In this document: in pieces, positions 59,101-64,000 of the stretch
Layout of the letters: the number at the start of each line of letters is the position of its first letter
Position numbering within the stretch: the stretch's first letter is position 1
Assembly (NCBI GenBank): GCA_002633005.1
Contig: NMRA01000432.1
Span: 226,674 to 290,673, forward strand
Reading direction: 5' to 3'
DNA: 64,000 bases
Source: Phoronis australis
Lineage: Eukaryota > Phoronida > Phoronidae
Notes under the pieces: generated by a model
What the model was told of the DNA's origin: nothing
The model's input: only the letters and a program-made list of their open reading frames with translations
The model's database searches: none
Position numbers and translations under genes: made by a program

Positions 59101-61628
59101 GAGTAAGGTTCGAAGCTGATTACACATTATCTCAGCAAATTAGGACAAGATTTTGAACAAGTGAATTTTTTTAGTAGTTCATAAAAGATTAGTAACACAA
59201 AATAAGTGCATTACGTTCAGTACCGTATCTGCCATTGGAACTTTTTTAGAGAAACTGTGGTCATTTGTAGCAATGCTAGAAGCCATGTTTGAAAACTTAA
59301 ATGATCAATTTTTTTGACATTATTTTGTGCAAAGTTGGCGAGATGTTGTTGTATATTGAGCTCGCCACTTGCATTGGGCATAAGAATGTGGACGAACATT
59401 TACCCTCCTGACATATAGTATTTGTAGTAAGTAACCCTTAACCATTATGAACACTGCTAATCTAGACTACACTAAGATTTGTTCTGCTTATATTGTAGCA
59501 AGCTGAAATTGACAATGAAAAGAGAAGGAAGCTTGAACAGGAGCCTCCCGCCCCGGTCGCAACTAAGAAGGAGAAAAACAAGAAGAAAGATGTCAATGTA
59601 CGTGAGGAATGATTCGTGCACAGTTGCTTGGTCCCTAAGTCATATGGTGTTTTTCTGTTTCCAGAAAATAAATGAAAACATTTCTTTAGAGTTCATGACG
59701 TTTGTTGTATGTGTTGTGAACAAAGGCTACGAGTCGCCTCAGGCCTCTGTGGTCATGAACACGGGAAGTTGTGAAAAGAGATAAATCCTCACCCAAGTTC
59801 TTTAATTCGATTAATAAATTGACATTTCGATGTTTCGATCTTGTGCTAACGACATGCTTTAACCACCGATTTGATTTTTATTATCCATTTCTTACTTGAT
59901 CTCGTATCAGTCTCCCAGCACATGATGTGTACAGACTATGTGTATAACAATGAACTGTGACCTACTTAGAAAAGTAAGTCGCAAACAACAGTAAAAGTTG
60001 GCTGGAAACGGTACATTTAAATGGTTATTAAGTTAAGTACGCACTGTAAAATCAGTTGTCATTGCGAGTGAATGTTGAAATAGCTCACATAGTTAAGGCT
60101 TGTACAAGTTATGGGAACCAAAAACAAGTTTCCCCCGAATAATTAACCCAAGTCTTCGTTATTTGCTCTCGTCCCAGTTTAATCGGCTTTCTCTCAGCTT
60201 CGGCAAATCGACTTTTTTGGACTTTGGAACCCGAGTTCTCGAAAACGACGTGGTGGATTTCGCTGAACCTTTCCAAACTTAATATTTAGTCATCAATCTC
60301 ACAAACGCTGTTAGGGTTTTCGATATAAAGGCTTAGATTTTGTAACAAAGAGCAATACGACTTCCATGTTTTACAAAAATACCTTACGTTTTGCGAGTTG
60401 ATTTGTCATAGAAACCAAACGAAAAGACTAATCGAAAATTCCTATCGTTGTTTTGAGATAACTGGTGAAGGTTTCATTAAAATCGACCGAGGAGTTACTA
60501 TGAATACACCTTTATTAAAAATGAAAGCTTTACTGAAATAAGGTTTTTACGTTAAAATAACAATGGTACATTAATACAAAAAGTATTTTTATATTCTCTG
60601 ATCTTTTTTCTTTCAGAAAATATGTACTTTTGCTAGTTGACAAAGCTTATTTTTTGATATACGAGTTAGAATGGAGGCCACTAAATAAGGTTTGCGATAA
60701 CCTTAACTGATATTTTTGTTGTGTTAACAGCTGTTTTTATTACAACTCGGGCTATTTGATGAGATATGTTTGAAAACATCAGTGGTTTACAGACTTTGCT
60801 GTAGAGCTCTAACAGTTCTAAGTACAGCTATCTTTTCCATGTCGTTTTGATTCTATGTAAATTAATCTCATTGCAACAATCTTGCTATAAGCAACGGCAT
60901 AGCTGTAAGATAGTTGTCAATGCCATTTGTATTCCTTGTTAAGGCACTCAAGAGACATGGTTGGTTATCTTCAACAAGTTACAGGGGACTTCACTAACTG
61001 TTTTTCTTTCCTGGCTACAGGCAGCACTGGTCTCGGAGATCAAGCAGCGTAATCGTCAGATCAAAGACAAGAAACTACTGGGCAAGGATGAGGTGTACCA
61101 TGGTGCTCTGGAGGACATACTGTTAGGTACGACACAGTGGGCCATATGGCGCAGTCATTGATAGCAGATTGCCATGTGACATTTTGAAATTGTTCAGCAA
61201 ACTAGGACAACTGTTACTAAGACAAAAACGCTTGTCAAACATAAAGCATGCTTAGAATGTCTGTAACTTCCTCGTGTGAAATTGTGACCACGGCTGCATT
61301 TTTTAAGGTTTTTACAAATCGGTGCTCATCAGGGGTGTATATTCTGTCCCGCTTAATTCTGTTTTTTCTTGACGCTAATGTCTCTGCCATTAGTCAGAGT
61401 ATAATGAGAGCAGTCTCCCACTAGTGTCTGTTGATATTGAATCAGTTTTTCCATTGTTGCCAAATGAATACACATTCTGTTAGTAGCAGCAGCTAATGTT
61501 ACCTTTGAAATTTGCCAACAGATTTGAAGAGCCAACCATACAGGCGAGCAGACGGCATTCGCAGAAGTCAAAAGAGACGACAAGAGGATCTCCTAGTTGC
61601 CGATAGCAACGAGGACACAGCATTTTAA
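14069..61628 (+). CDS. FMNL: Formin-like protein (FMNL/FRL family), 25 coding exons
   Basis: Diaphanous-related formin that nucleates and elongates unbranched actin filaments at the plasma membrane, normally autoinhibited by DID-DAD contact and released by Rho-family GTPases. All 25 exons join in phase, 3063 nt, 1020 residues plus stop, close to vertebrate FMNL1-3. Order: MGAAES myristoylation signal; GBD/FH3 (about 22-400, with [13 protein letters not shown] and FRVHLQYEF); coiled coil (about 400-480); FH1 (about 487-541, runs of 7, 9 and 5 prolines); FH2 (about 553-950, LNW near its start, GNYMN with YGFKLQSLD in exon 19); DAD (about 975-1010, [12 protein letters not shown] then basic residues). 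Exons: 14069-14191, 37958-38125, 41002-41165, 41429-41663, 42180-42256, 43071-43242, 43465-43575, 44052-44201, 44737-44785, 45033-45085, 45498-45636, 48605-48787, 49951-50075, 52378-52586, 53581-53650, 54022-54099, 54405-54491, 54887-54955, 56145-56225, 56881-57010, 57996-58171, 58745-58846, 59499-59597, 61021-61126, 61522-61628. A single invertebrate gene would be equally related to FMNL1, 2 and 3. Confidence 0.96.
14192..19477. other. FMNL intron 1, first part
   Basis: No exon recognised. About 16080-16265 has three or four diverged copies of a ~55-bp unit (core ttgaatttcagttgac...gggaaaacaat). A segment with agatgcatttgtcaaaatttc recurs at about 15057 and 15440. At 19035-19065 ggttcaaatctgg resembles a pol III B box. 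Everything else looks like plain AT-rich intron. Confidence 0.5.
19478..19834 (-). pseudogene. LINE reverse-transcriptase C-terminal relic
   Basis: 99 codons on the minus strand. [19 protein letters not shown] resembles the C-terminal tail of jockey/CR1/RTE-type reverse transcriptases (IEDExHxLxxCpxYxxlR), ending [12 protein letters not shown] before a stop. No polymerase core is found upstream of it, so it is a 5'-truncated copy. Confidence 0.6.
20110..20586 (-). other. Unrecognised 158-codon open frame
   Basis: Long for AT-rich intron. The product is basic and hydrophilic at its C-terminus ([20 protein letters not shown]). I recognise no domain. It lies beside the LINE relic in the same orientation but does not read as reverse transcriptase. 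It may be chance. Confidence 0.2.
21978..22074. repeat. 48-bp tandem duplication
   Basis: Two essentially identical units beginning tgattaattactggtagtc, at 21978 and 22026. The near-identity implies a recent duplication. Confidence 0.85.
22564..22985 (+). mobile_element. MITE family B, copy 1
   Basis: Higher GC than its surroundings. The segment ggtcaacttcggtcccatcg...aagttatcgccagg aligns with the reverse complement of about 31370-31400, and gttaactaccaaagccagt with that of about 31250-31280. So 22564-22985 and 31234-31515 are inverted copies of one element. Termini carry ggtatgaa motifs. Confidence 0.55.
23243..23697. mobile_element. MITE family A, copy 1
   Basis: Terminal inverted repeats of about 28 bp: GTCTACACAAAGACTTACCC on the left, and on the right the complement of a stretch reading GTCCACAGACAGACTTGCCC. 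About 455 bp, non-coding. The same ends occur at 30785-31167. Confidence 0.7.
23698..26827. other. FMNL intron 1, unfeatured stretch
   Basis: Several open frames of 60-110 codons exist on both strands but none shows a domain, coding bias or splice support that I can see. No repeat was recognised by eye. Confidence 0.4.
26828..27056 (+). repeat. 57-bp tandem repeat, four copies
   Basis: Units start at 26828, 26885, 26942 and 26999, nearly identical. 57 is a multiple of three, so a frame stays open through the array ([19 protein letters not shown] per unit). It lacks a supporting gene structure, so the frame is probably incidental. Confidence 0.9.
28116..28478. mobile_element. Compact 363-bp foldback element
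   Basis: Near-perfect inverted repeat: about 170-bp arms meeting near 28295-28310. Termini are acgggtgagaaac and gtttcttacccgt. Each arm is a run of ~20-bp subrepeats with the core ggaccgcc or catgaccgcc. The layout recalls foldback (TU-like) elements. The same arms, separated by 1.55 kb, lie in DBF4 intron 3. Confidence 0.88.
29368..30293 (+). CDS. THAP-domain gene nested in FMNL intron 1 (two exons, 3' end uncertain)
   Basis: THAP is a C2CH zinc-binding DNA-binding domain found in transcription factors and in P-element/Kolobok transposases. Exon 29368-29508 starts [12 protein letters not shown] and runs to FQ; donor GTAAAT. After a 512-bp intron ending tatatttcag, exon 30021-30293 begins [12 protein letters not shown]. 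Zinc ligands: Cys4 or Cys5, Cys8 or Cys9, Cys55, His58. Trp34 and Pro25 are in place, and AVPSLF (77-82) matches the conserved AVPTIF ending. A Lys/Arg-rich tail follows (KKTRRPKRK). The frame stops at 30293, but a donor at 30214 (ATG|GTGAAC) could lead to more exons that I cannot find. The domain is intact, so this is a live gene, a recently decayed one, or part of a transposase. Confidence 0.75.
30785..31167. mobile_element. MITE family A, copy 2
   Basis: Left end agtctacacacagacttacc, right end the complement of one reading catccacacacacagacttg, with further pairing (acaacaactt). About 383 bp. Interior motifs gataactagcgcaagg and ttgttgctcagtgcatgaca match copy 1. Confidence 0.75.
31234..31515 (-). 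mobile_element. MITE family B, copy 2 (inverted relative to copy 1)
   Basis: Reverse complement aligns with 22564-22985 in at least two blocks. It lies about 70 bp from the end of MITE A copy 2, so the two families are neighbours here as they are at 22.6-23.7 kb. Confidence 0.55.
31516..37124. other. FMNL intron 1, unfeatured stretch
   Basis: Open frames of 60-91 codons occur on both strands without recognisable domains. A short fragment at 36246-36280 (catgaaactggttctgg) resembles the inner part of the 12.5-kb palindromic MITE. Nothing else recognised. Confidence 0.4.
37125..37507. mobile_element. MITE with AGGGAGCTTCGGTA ends
   Basis: Left terminus agggagcttcggtact; right terminus is the complement of agggaagctttggtttact. 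About 383 bp, non-coding. Internal segments (ggtatagtgggaacagtcc, gaggttatcgg) loosely resemble family B. Confidence 0.5.
37958..38125 (+). CDS. FMNL: FMNL exon 2, GBD
   Basis: Acceptor ctctgttgacag, donor GTAAGA, 56 codons in phase 0. [11 protein letters not shown] and [11 protein letters not shown] are near-identical to vertebrate FMNL and lie in the GTPase-binding/DID region. Confidence 0.97.
38126..41001. other. FMNL intron 2
   Basis: Holds an 18-20-bp tandem array at about 38500-38650 (gtgggctctatcatactt) and a 25-bp tandem duplication at about 38837-38886 (cagtgcagtacaatgcatgt plus five). No exon recognised. Confidence 0.7.
41002..41165 (+). CDS. FMNL: FMNL exon 3, GBD/FH3
   Basis: Acceptor tttttttcag, donor GTATGG, ends in phase 2. 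[20 protein letters not shown] is a strongly conserved FMNL block. Confidence 0.97.
41429..41663 (+). CDS. FMNL: FMNL exon 4, FH3
   Basis: Acceptor tgtccatag, donor GTATGA. The first half is a Ser/Arg-rich, poorly conserved loop ([15 protein letters not shown]); it ends with [17 protein letters not shown], an FMNL hallmark. Confidence 0.96.
42180..42256 (+). CDS. FMNL: FMNL exon 5, FH3
   Basis: Acceptor tttcttccag, donor [26 protein letters not shown]; ends in phase 2, completed by exon 6 to an Arg codon. Confidence 0.95.
43071..43242 (+). CDS. FMNL: FMNL exon 6, FH3
   Basis: Acceptor tgttgtccag, donor [26 protein letters not shown] and [10 protein letters not shown] are armadillo-type helices of the DID that bind the DAD. 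Confidence 0.97.
43465..43575 (+). CDS. FMNL: FMNL exon 7, FH3
   Basis: Acceptor ctgttcacag, donor GTAAGT, 37 codons in phase 0. [19 protein letters not shown] and LQYEF are almost invariant in formins of this family. Confidence 0.97.
44052..44201 (+). CDS. FMNL: FMNL exon 8, end of FH3
   Basis: Acceptor cttctctcag, donor GTAAGT, 50 codons in phase 0. [19 protein letters not shown], then a helix leading into the coiled coil. Confidence 0.95.
44624..44721. repeat. ~47-bp tandem duplication just before FMNL exon 9
   Basis: Unit catttgtagaccagttgatt... at 44624 and again at 44671, the second with a 4-bp insertion (ttct). It ends 16 bp before the exon 9 start and so duplicates the branch-point/polypyrimidine region. 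Confidence 0.85.
44737..44785 (+). CDS. FMNL: FMNL exon 9, coiled coil
   Basis: 49-nt exon, acceptor gtattgcag, donor [22 protein letters not shown]; ends in phase 1. Confidence 0.9.
45033..45085 (+). CDS. FMNL: FMNL exon 10, coiled coil
   Basis: 53-nt exon, acceptor cttgtttcag, donor [24 protein letters not shown] matches the vertebrate VELEKQL helix. Confidence 0.93.
45498..45636 (+). CDS. FMNL: FMNL exon 11, coiled coil
   Basis: Acceptor ttttcaacag, donor GTGAGC, ends in phase 1. Charged heptads ([31 protein letters not shown]). Confidence 0.92.
45686..45790 (+). mobile_element. MITE family A fragment
   Basis: agtgccgtccacacacagac matches the terminus of family A (23243, 31167), followed by related interior sequence. 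No partner terminus was found, so it is a truncated copy. Confidence 0.55.
46372..48025 (+). mobile_element. Kolobok-like DNA transposon, 1646 bp, TTAA flanked
   Basis: Starts AGGAGAATGCCACCC (46376) and ends with its exact complement GGGTGGCATTCTCCT (to 48021). Both sides are flanked by TTAA (46372-46375, 48022-48025), the target duplication of Kolobok and piggyBac. A THAP-domain relic inside supports Kolobok. The rest has no recognisable transposase, so the copy cannot mobilise itself. Its GC is higher than the surrounding intron. It lies in FMNL intron 11 on the sense strand. Confidence 0.82.
46530..46830 (+). pseudogene. Dead THAP domain inside the TTAA element
   Basis: One plus frame reads [34 protein letters not shown], then a TGA, then [10 protein letters not shown] and [16 protein letters not shown]. 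This is the C...C, FxxHP, C-x2-H layout of a THAP domain. The stop falls exactly where THAP domains have their invariant Trp (TGG to TGA is one change). Confidence 0.72.
48605..48787 (+). CDS. FMNL: FMNL exon 12, FH1 (profilin-binding proline runs)
   Basis: Acceptor ctgtgttccag, donor GTAAGA, 61 codons equivalent. Gly/Ser-rich lead, then runs of 7, 9 and 5 prolines split by SMA and GAGA, and a Pro-Leu tail ([13 protein letters not shown]). Shorter than vertebrate FH1. The antisense glycine-rich frames are shadows. Confidence 0.95.
48788..49950. other. FMNL intron 12, no recognised feature
   Basis: AT-rich intron sequence; short open frames only. Confidence 0.5.
49951..50075 (+). CDS. FMNL: FMNL exon 13, start of FH2
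   Basis: Acceptor ctttgtag, donor GTAAGG, phase 0. [20 protein letters not shown] then GTVFSELDD. The Trp of LNW is the FH2 lasso residue that inserts into the partner subunit. Confidence 0.97.
50700..51312. repeat. 30-bp satellite with 180-bp higher-order period
   Basis: About 20 tandem copies of ttggctctcacaaaacattg plus aagtggaacc. The variant ttctcacaaaacattaacg recurs at 50841, 51021 and 51201, exactly 180 bp (six units) apart. As 30 is divisible by three, frames stay open on both strands (decapeptide [10 protein letters not shown] on plus, [10 protein letters not shown] on minus). It lies in FMNL intron 13 with no link to an exon. Confidence 0.95.
51656..52253 (+). mobile_element. piggyBac-type MITE, copy 1 (TTAA flanked)
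   Basis: 590 bp from CCCTTTTTCTGC (51660) to the matching GCAGGATAAGGG (52249), with TTAA on both sides (51656-51659 and 52250-52253). TTAA target sites with CCC ends fit the piggyBac superfamily. It carries no transposase. An inverted copy lies at about 52710-53302, on the other side of exon 14. Confidence 0.82.
52378..52586 (+). CDS. FMNL: FMNL exon 14, FH2
   Basis: Acceptor ccctatttag, donor GTAAGG, ends in phase 2. [14 protein letters not shown], a basic linker (ASKKSKKQ), then [19 protein letters not shown]: the LExxRxxNxxI block of FH2. Both flanking introns contain inverted MITE copies. Confidence 0.96.
52710..53302 (-). mobile_element. piggyBac-type MITE, copy 2 (inverted)
   Basis: Reverse complement aligns with 51660-52249 across its length. 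Its right end, gctcagcaggataaggg, is followed by TTAA (53299-53302); the left end is eroded. Shared inner blocks include ctatgatgaagac-like ctttatcatagcc and agccatatgg. Confidence 0.8.
53581..53650 (+). CDS. FMNL: FMNL exon 15, FH2
   Basis: Acceptor cttgttgcag, donor [26 protein letters not shown] then EDE, matching the FMNL DLKTLxxxxVExLxxxxPTENE helix. Confidence 0.95.
54022..54099 (+). CDS. FMNL: FMNL exon 16, FH2
   Basis: Acceptor ctccattgcag, donor GTAGAT, 26 codons. [20 protein letters not shown] followed by DKFMLR, the LSDEDxFM block. Confidence 0.95.
54405..54491 (+). CDS. FMNL: FMNL exon 17, FH2
   Basis: Acceptor cttatttcag, donor GTAAGT, 29 codons. [20 protein letters not shown] matches the ERLxQKxxIMxFxGNF block. 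Confidence 0.96.
54715..54845 (+). mobile_element. Possible SINE fragment with pol III B box
   Basis: gaggttcgagccccggtcgg contains GGTTCGAGCCC, a perfect B-box match. An A box is not clear upstream. It is probably a decayed tRNA-derived SINE rather than a tRNA gene, as no cloverleaf forms by eye. Confidence 0.35.
54887..54955 (+). CDS. FMNL: FMNL exon 18, FH2
   Basis: Acceptor gtttttctag, donor GTATGA, 23 codons. [20 protein letters not shown], matching the IIAAS(V)SIKxSxKLK helix. Confidence 0.95.
55326..55509. repeat. 184-bp hairpin with ~87-bp arms
   Basis: Left arm tagaatatgaataggtaaat... and right arm ...cctatttatattcta pair nearly throughout, with a loop of a few bases near 55410-55420. 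The flanks each contain ccggcttatagaa (55318 and about 55585). Either a palindromic MITE or an inverted duplication. In intron 18 it would fold in the FMNL pre-mRNA. Confidence 0.88.
56145..56225 (+). CDS. FMNL: FMNL exon 19, FH2 signature
   Basis: Acceptor ccttttccag, donor GTAATT, 27 codons. [20 protein letters not shown] then KLQSLDM, the GNxMN...GFxLxxL motif that marks every FH2 domain. Confidence 0.98.
56226..56880. other. FMNL intron 19, possible repeat remnant
   Basis: About 56540-56660 (catt-gggatgggggaactcc-like text) resembles 57290-57440 and 62370-62480, where cattagggaa...gggaattctgg also occurs. This may be a low-copy repeat family. Boundaries are not clear. Confidence 0.35.
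56881..57010 (+). CDS. FMNL: FMNL exon 20, FH2
   Basis: Acceptor aaccttccag, donor GTAGGA, ends in phase 1. [20 protein letters not shown] and LRYIEKAAT, matching the TLLHYI block. Confidence 0.96.
57996..58171 (+). CDS. FMNL: FMNL exon 21, FH2
   Basis: Acceptor ccattctag, donor [26 protein letters not shown] and a long charged helix ending LKTGQ. Confidence 0.96.
58745..58846 (+). CDS. FMNL: FMNL exon 22, end of FH2
   Basis: Acceptor attccag, donor GTAAAA, 34 codons. [20 protein letters not shown] then FVRFCKAYK, matching YFGEnPKTxxPxxFFxxFVRF. Confidence 0.97.
59499..59597 (+). CDS. FMNL: FMNL exon 23, basic post-FH2 helix
   Basis: Acceptor tatattgtag, donor GTACGT, 33 codons of Glu/Lys-rich sequence ending [12 protein letters not shown]. 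Failure to splice here gives VREE and a stop, removing the DAD. Confidence 0.93.
60027..60706 (+). repeat. Dispersed ~690-bp repeat, copy B (FMNL intron 23)
   Basis: Direct-orientation homologue of 10679-11368; landmarks gtggatttcgctgaac, gttgatttgtcatag, aatcgaccgagg and tggaggccact are in the same order. Relative to its host gene this copy is sense, whereas copy A is antisense to DBF4. Confidence 0.75.
61021..61126 (+). CDS. FMNL: FMNL exon 24, start of DAD
   Basis: Acceptor cctggctacag, donor GTACGA, ends in phase 1. [20 protein letters not shown] and the acidic DAD helix GALEDILL. Confidence 0.95.
61522..61628 (+). CDS. FMNL: FMNL exon 25, DAD basic region and stop
   Basis: Acceptor tttgccaacag. 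[20 protein letters not shown], then [15 protein letters not shown] and TAA at 61626-61628. The amphipathic helix followed by basic residues is the DAD layout. Confidence 0.94.
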
Positions 61629-63834
61629 TGTCACGACAGCCGGGTTAATCTGGCTAGATTGTATACTGTCCTATATTATATATGTCTCATTTATGGTTGC
61701 TACATCCTTCAATACTCTTGTCATGGTAGCTTGGTGAATATTTACATGTGGTTATCATCATTTCAATTGGCTATTCTGTGTCTAAATGGTTGTCGTTTGT
61801 AAACGCCAATTCAAGTTCAGCTCCTAATTTTGCTGCCACACAAACTACAAGAGATAATATGAATTTCAAATATCTTGTCCAACGCATATCAGATTCATTC
61901 TTTTAACACGCGTTTTACTGTACACTGACTGGTATTCACAAACAACAGGGTGTTCTGAAAAGATGGAGTTTTCGCACTAGCAAAATGGGACAAGAAACAT
62001 ACTCTGTTGTAGTGTACTTACTTTTTTACATGTAGAGACTGAAGTGGGACTAATTGAAATGCATTTAGAAATTAGCATTGTAGTATGGAATATTAGTTAT
62101 GTTATTTATTGAGTTTTGGTCTACGCTAAAGAATTTAACAGTGTCCAAATTTGCATTTAAATGTCACGTGGCTTTCATATAAAGGTCTGTCAGTTTTGTC
62201 TTTATGAGAAGTGCTTCTCTGCCATTGTACAATGCATGAAGTAATCTTAACAGAGTACGGTTACCTGATTGCTAATTCTGTTAGGAGCAAAAATGTCTGG
62301 TAATAATTGTTATGGCAGCAAAGTGACTTAATCACTTGACTTACTTTATAGTTTGCTGTCATTCCTGATCATTAGGGAAGGCTACTGTAACAATGAATTT
62401 GGCATCCACCCAACAGTCAAGATGGGGGAATTCTGGGTCTTTCTCTCCTAGTACTTTTGGTGTGTCCTGTAGGTGTACAAACAGGGATATTGGTTTTGTG
62501 TGGATGTTATTTTAAATAGCAAACCTTTCAAAGAATTATTTTGTGTAAATTAGTTTGACAGGAATTCTATTATCTGCAGCCATTTGTGATCATAGTTTCC
62601 TTCATTGAAAAACAATTTAAATACATTGAATCTTCTGTAAGCCATATTTTGACATCAAAACTATTTCCTTCTAAGGCGTATTTGGTCTTGCATAACAATG
62701 TCATTGTGTTCTTATCCTTTGTTCAAATTGAAATTAGCGACAATCACATGCCTAAAAAACAAGATGAGTCTGATTTTTAACGGAATGTGTCCTGCATTAA
62801 AAGTTTTATTTGACAGAAAGCTTGGGTTTTATAGTACACCTTTAAAATGTTTACATTGTGTCCCTCTTTGTGTGGAAAATTTGTTGTGTTGTTGTTGAGC
62901 AGATGACCAGAGAACGTGGTGTAAATATGATGCCAGATTTACCAGGCAATTATCTTTCTCAGTCGTGCTTGCTACCCATGTGATATTGTGCTTTTGAAGT
63001 TTTGTGTTGATTTTAACTTTGACTACGCCTCCTGACTGACACAAGAGAAATGGTGAAGTGAGCAAACATTTGGTGCCTTCTTGCTTTGATTGTTACTTTG
63101 TGGCTGCGTTGTACATTGTTGTAGAGGTAGGGAGTTGTGTTTGAAGAATTGTTTATCGTTTTTATTACACCGTGCCATGTACACATTATATCTAAACAAT
63201 TGATAGGTTGTTACCATGGTGTTTTGTTCTTGTCAGGGCGCTTAATGCTCCTTGGCAACCATTGTTACCTAATTGCTATTGCATTAGTGATTTTGCATGC
63301 TCAGTATATAACACTGCTCGTCTCTTCCTTCTGTTTGCTGTGCATCAGACTTCCATGAATTAGATGCTATGACTTGTCCCAATTTCTTGCTAGTGTATGT
63401 AATGCAAGCGTGCCTGGTTTAACATGTATGAAATAGTCAAGACAATGAATGATATTTTGTATTATACTGAAACTAATGACTTTGAGATGTGGAGTGTTGT
63501 GTGGAAAGTGTCAGGATGTGGAACGAGACATTTTAGTCCATGTAACTCAACTAAATGGTGTTGACTATGTTTTATTGTTGTATCTTTTTATGAGCAATGT
63601 CCATGTACTAACAATACAGAGCAGATATTTGACACCTCGTCTTTTGATCAAATTTACTCTCCATAGGCTACTGACTGTCGATGCGCTACCTGTTCTTTCA
63701 TGTTCACAAGTAAGGTTGGCTTCACAGCATGTAGTTAGATGGACTTAAGGTTATGTAGGACCTTATCTTCAAGTCTATACATTTAGCCAAATATCTCCAA
63801 AACTAAAATTTAAAGAGGCCTGGAACACAATAAA
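61629..63834 (+). other. FMNL: FMNL 3' untranslated region (end inferred)
   Basis: No further coding exon recognised. A variant signal ATTAAA is at 62796-62801; the first canonical AATAAA I found by eye is at 63829-63834. Small open frames here lack homology. The true 3' end could be nearer. Confidence 0.4.
63829..63834 (+). terminator. Candidate poly(A) signal AATAAA
   Basis: cacaataaac, 2.2 kb past the FMNL stop. A downstream GT/T-rich stretch is present (aggttttttcat near 63910). Weak evidence by itself. Confidence 0.3.
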
Positions 63835-64000
63835 CGGACTAAGTTGCAATACTCAAAGTGGTTCTCTGACACTGAAAAATAATTCAACCTGCTTATCGGG
63901 TATTTTTAAGGTTTTTTCATAAAGATTTTTAATTTCTGTTGGTATCAAAGCATTTTCTTCTAGTTTTAAATTTCCAAAAAAAACGATCTGTCAGCTGCTT

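Overview
The window is animal nuclear DNA: AT-rich, with GT-AG introns, SINE/LINE/MITE debris, and two widely spaced protein genes with vertebrate-like exon structure. It most resembles an invertebrate bilaterian (for example a hemichordate, echinoderm, lancelet or mollusc); the sequence alone does not settle the species.

Two genes stand head to head. On the minus strand, positions 13434 down to 1 and past the window edge, is a DBF4 homologue, the regulatory subunit of CDC7 kinase. I assembled ten coding exons whose phases all fit (at least 653 residues). They carry motif N with the rest of its BRCT-like domain, motif M, the CX2C...H...H zinc finger (motif C), and a long acidic/basic tail with Lys-Ser-Pro repeats. 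The motif-M exon is present twice, as identical copies beside a single N; this is either an assembly duplication or a very young exon duplication.

On the plus strand, 14069-61628, is a complete formin-like gene of the FMNL/FRL family. Its 25 coding exons encode 1020 residues with all phases consistent: N-myristoylation signal, GBD/FH3, short coiled coil, FH1, FH2 and DAD. Its first intron is about 23.8 kb.

The 634 bp between the two start codons must hold both promoters. It contains a palindromic pair of E2F-type sites, as expected for a cell-cycle gene such as DBF4.

Most of the remaining sequence is intron, dense in mobile-element remains. These include a THAP-domain gene nested in FMNL intron 1, and a 1.65-kb TTAA-flanked Kolobok-like DNA transposon with a dead THAP domain in intron 11. 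Two inverted piggyBac-type MITEs (TTAA sites) flank FMNL exon 14. Large foldback elements, a 116-bp palindromic MITE with perfect 9-bp target duplications, tRNA-derived SINEs, a LINE C-terminal relic and a ~690-bp dispersed repeat found in both host genes are also present. Several minisatellites occur, one of which is built from a splice donor.

I found no CRISPR, operon or prokaryotic feature and no tRNA or rRNA gene. No entirely new system is evident; the most unusual items are the donor-bearing minisatellite with its duplicated exon, the inverted MITE pair around exon 14, and the THAP/TTAA element.
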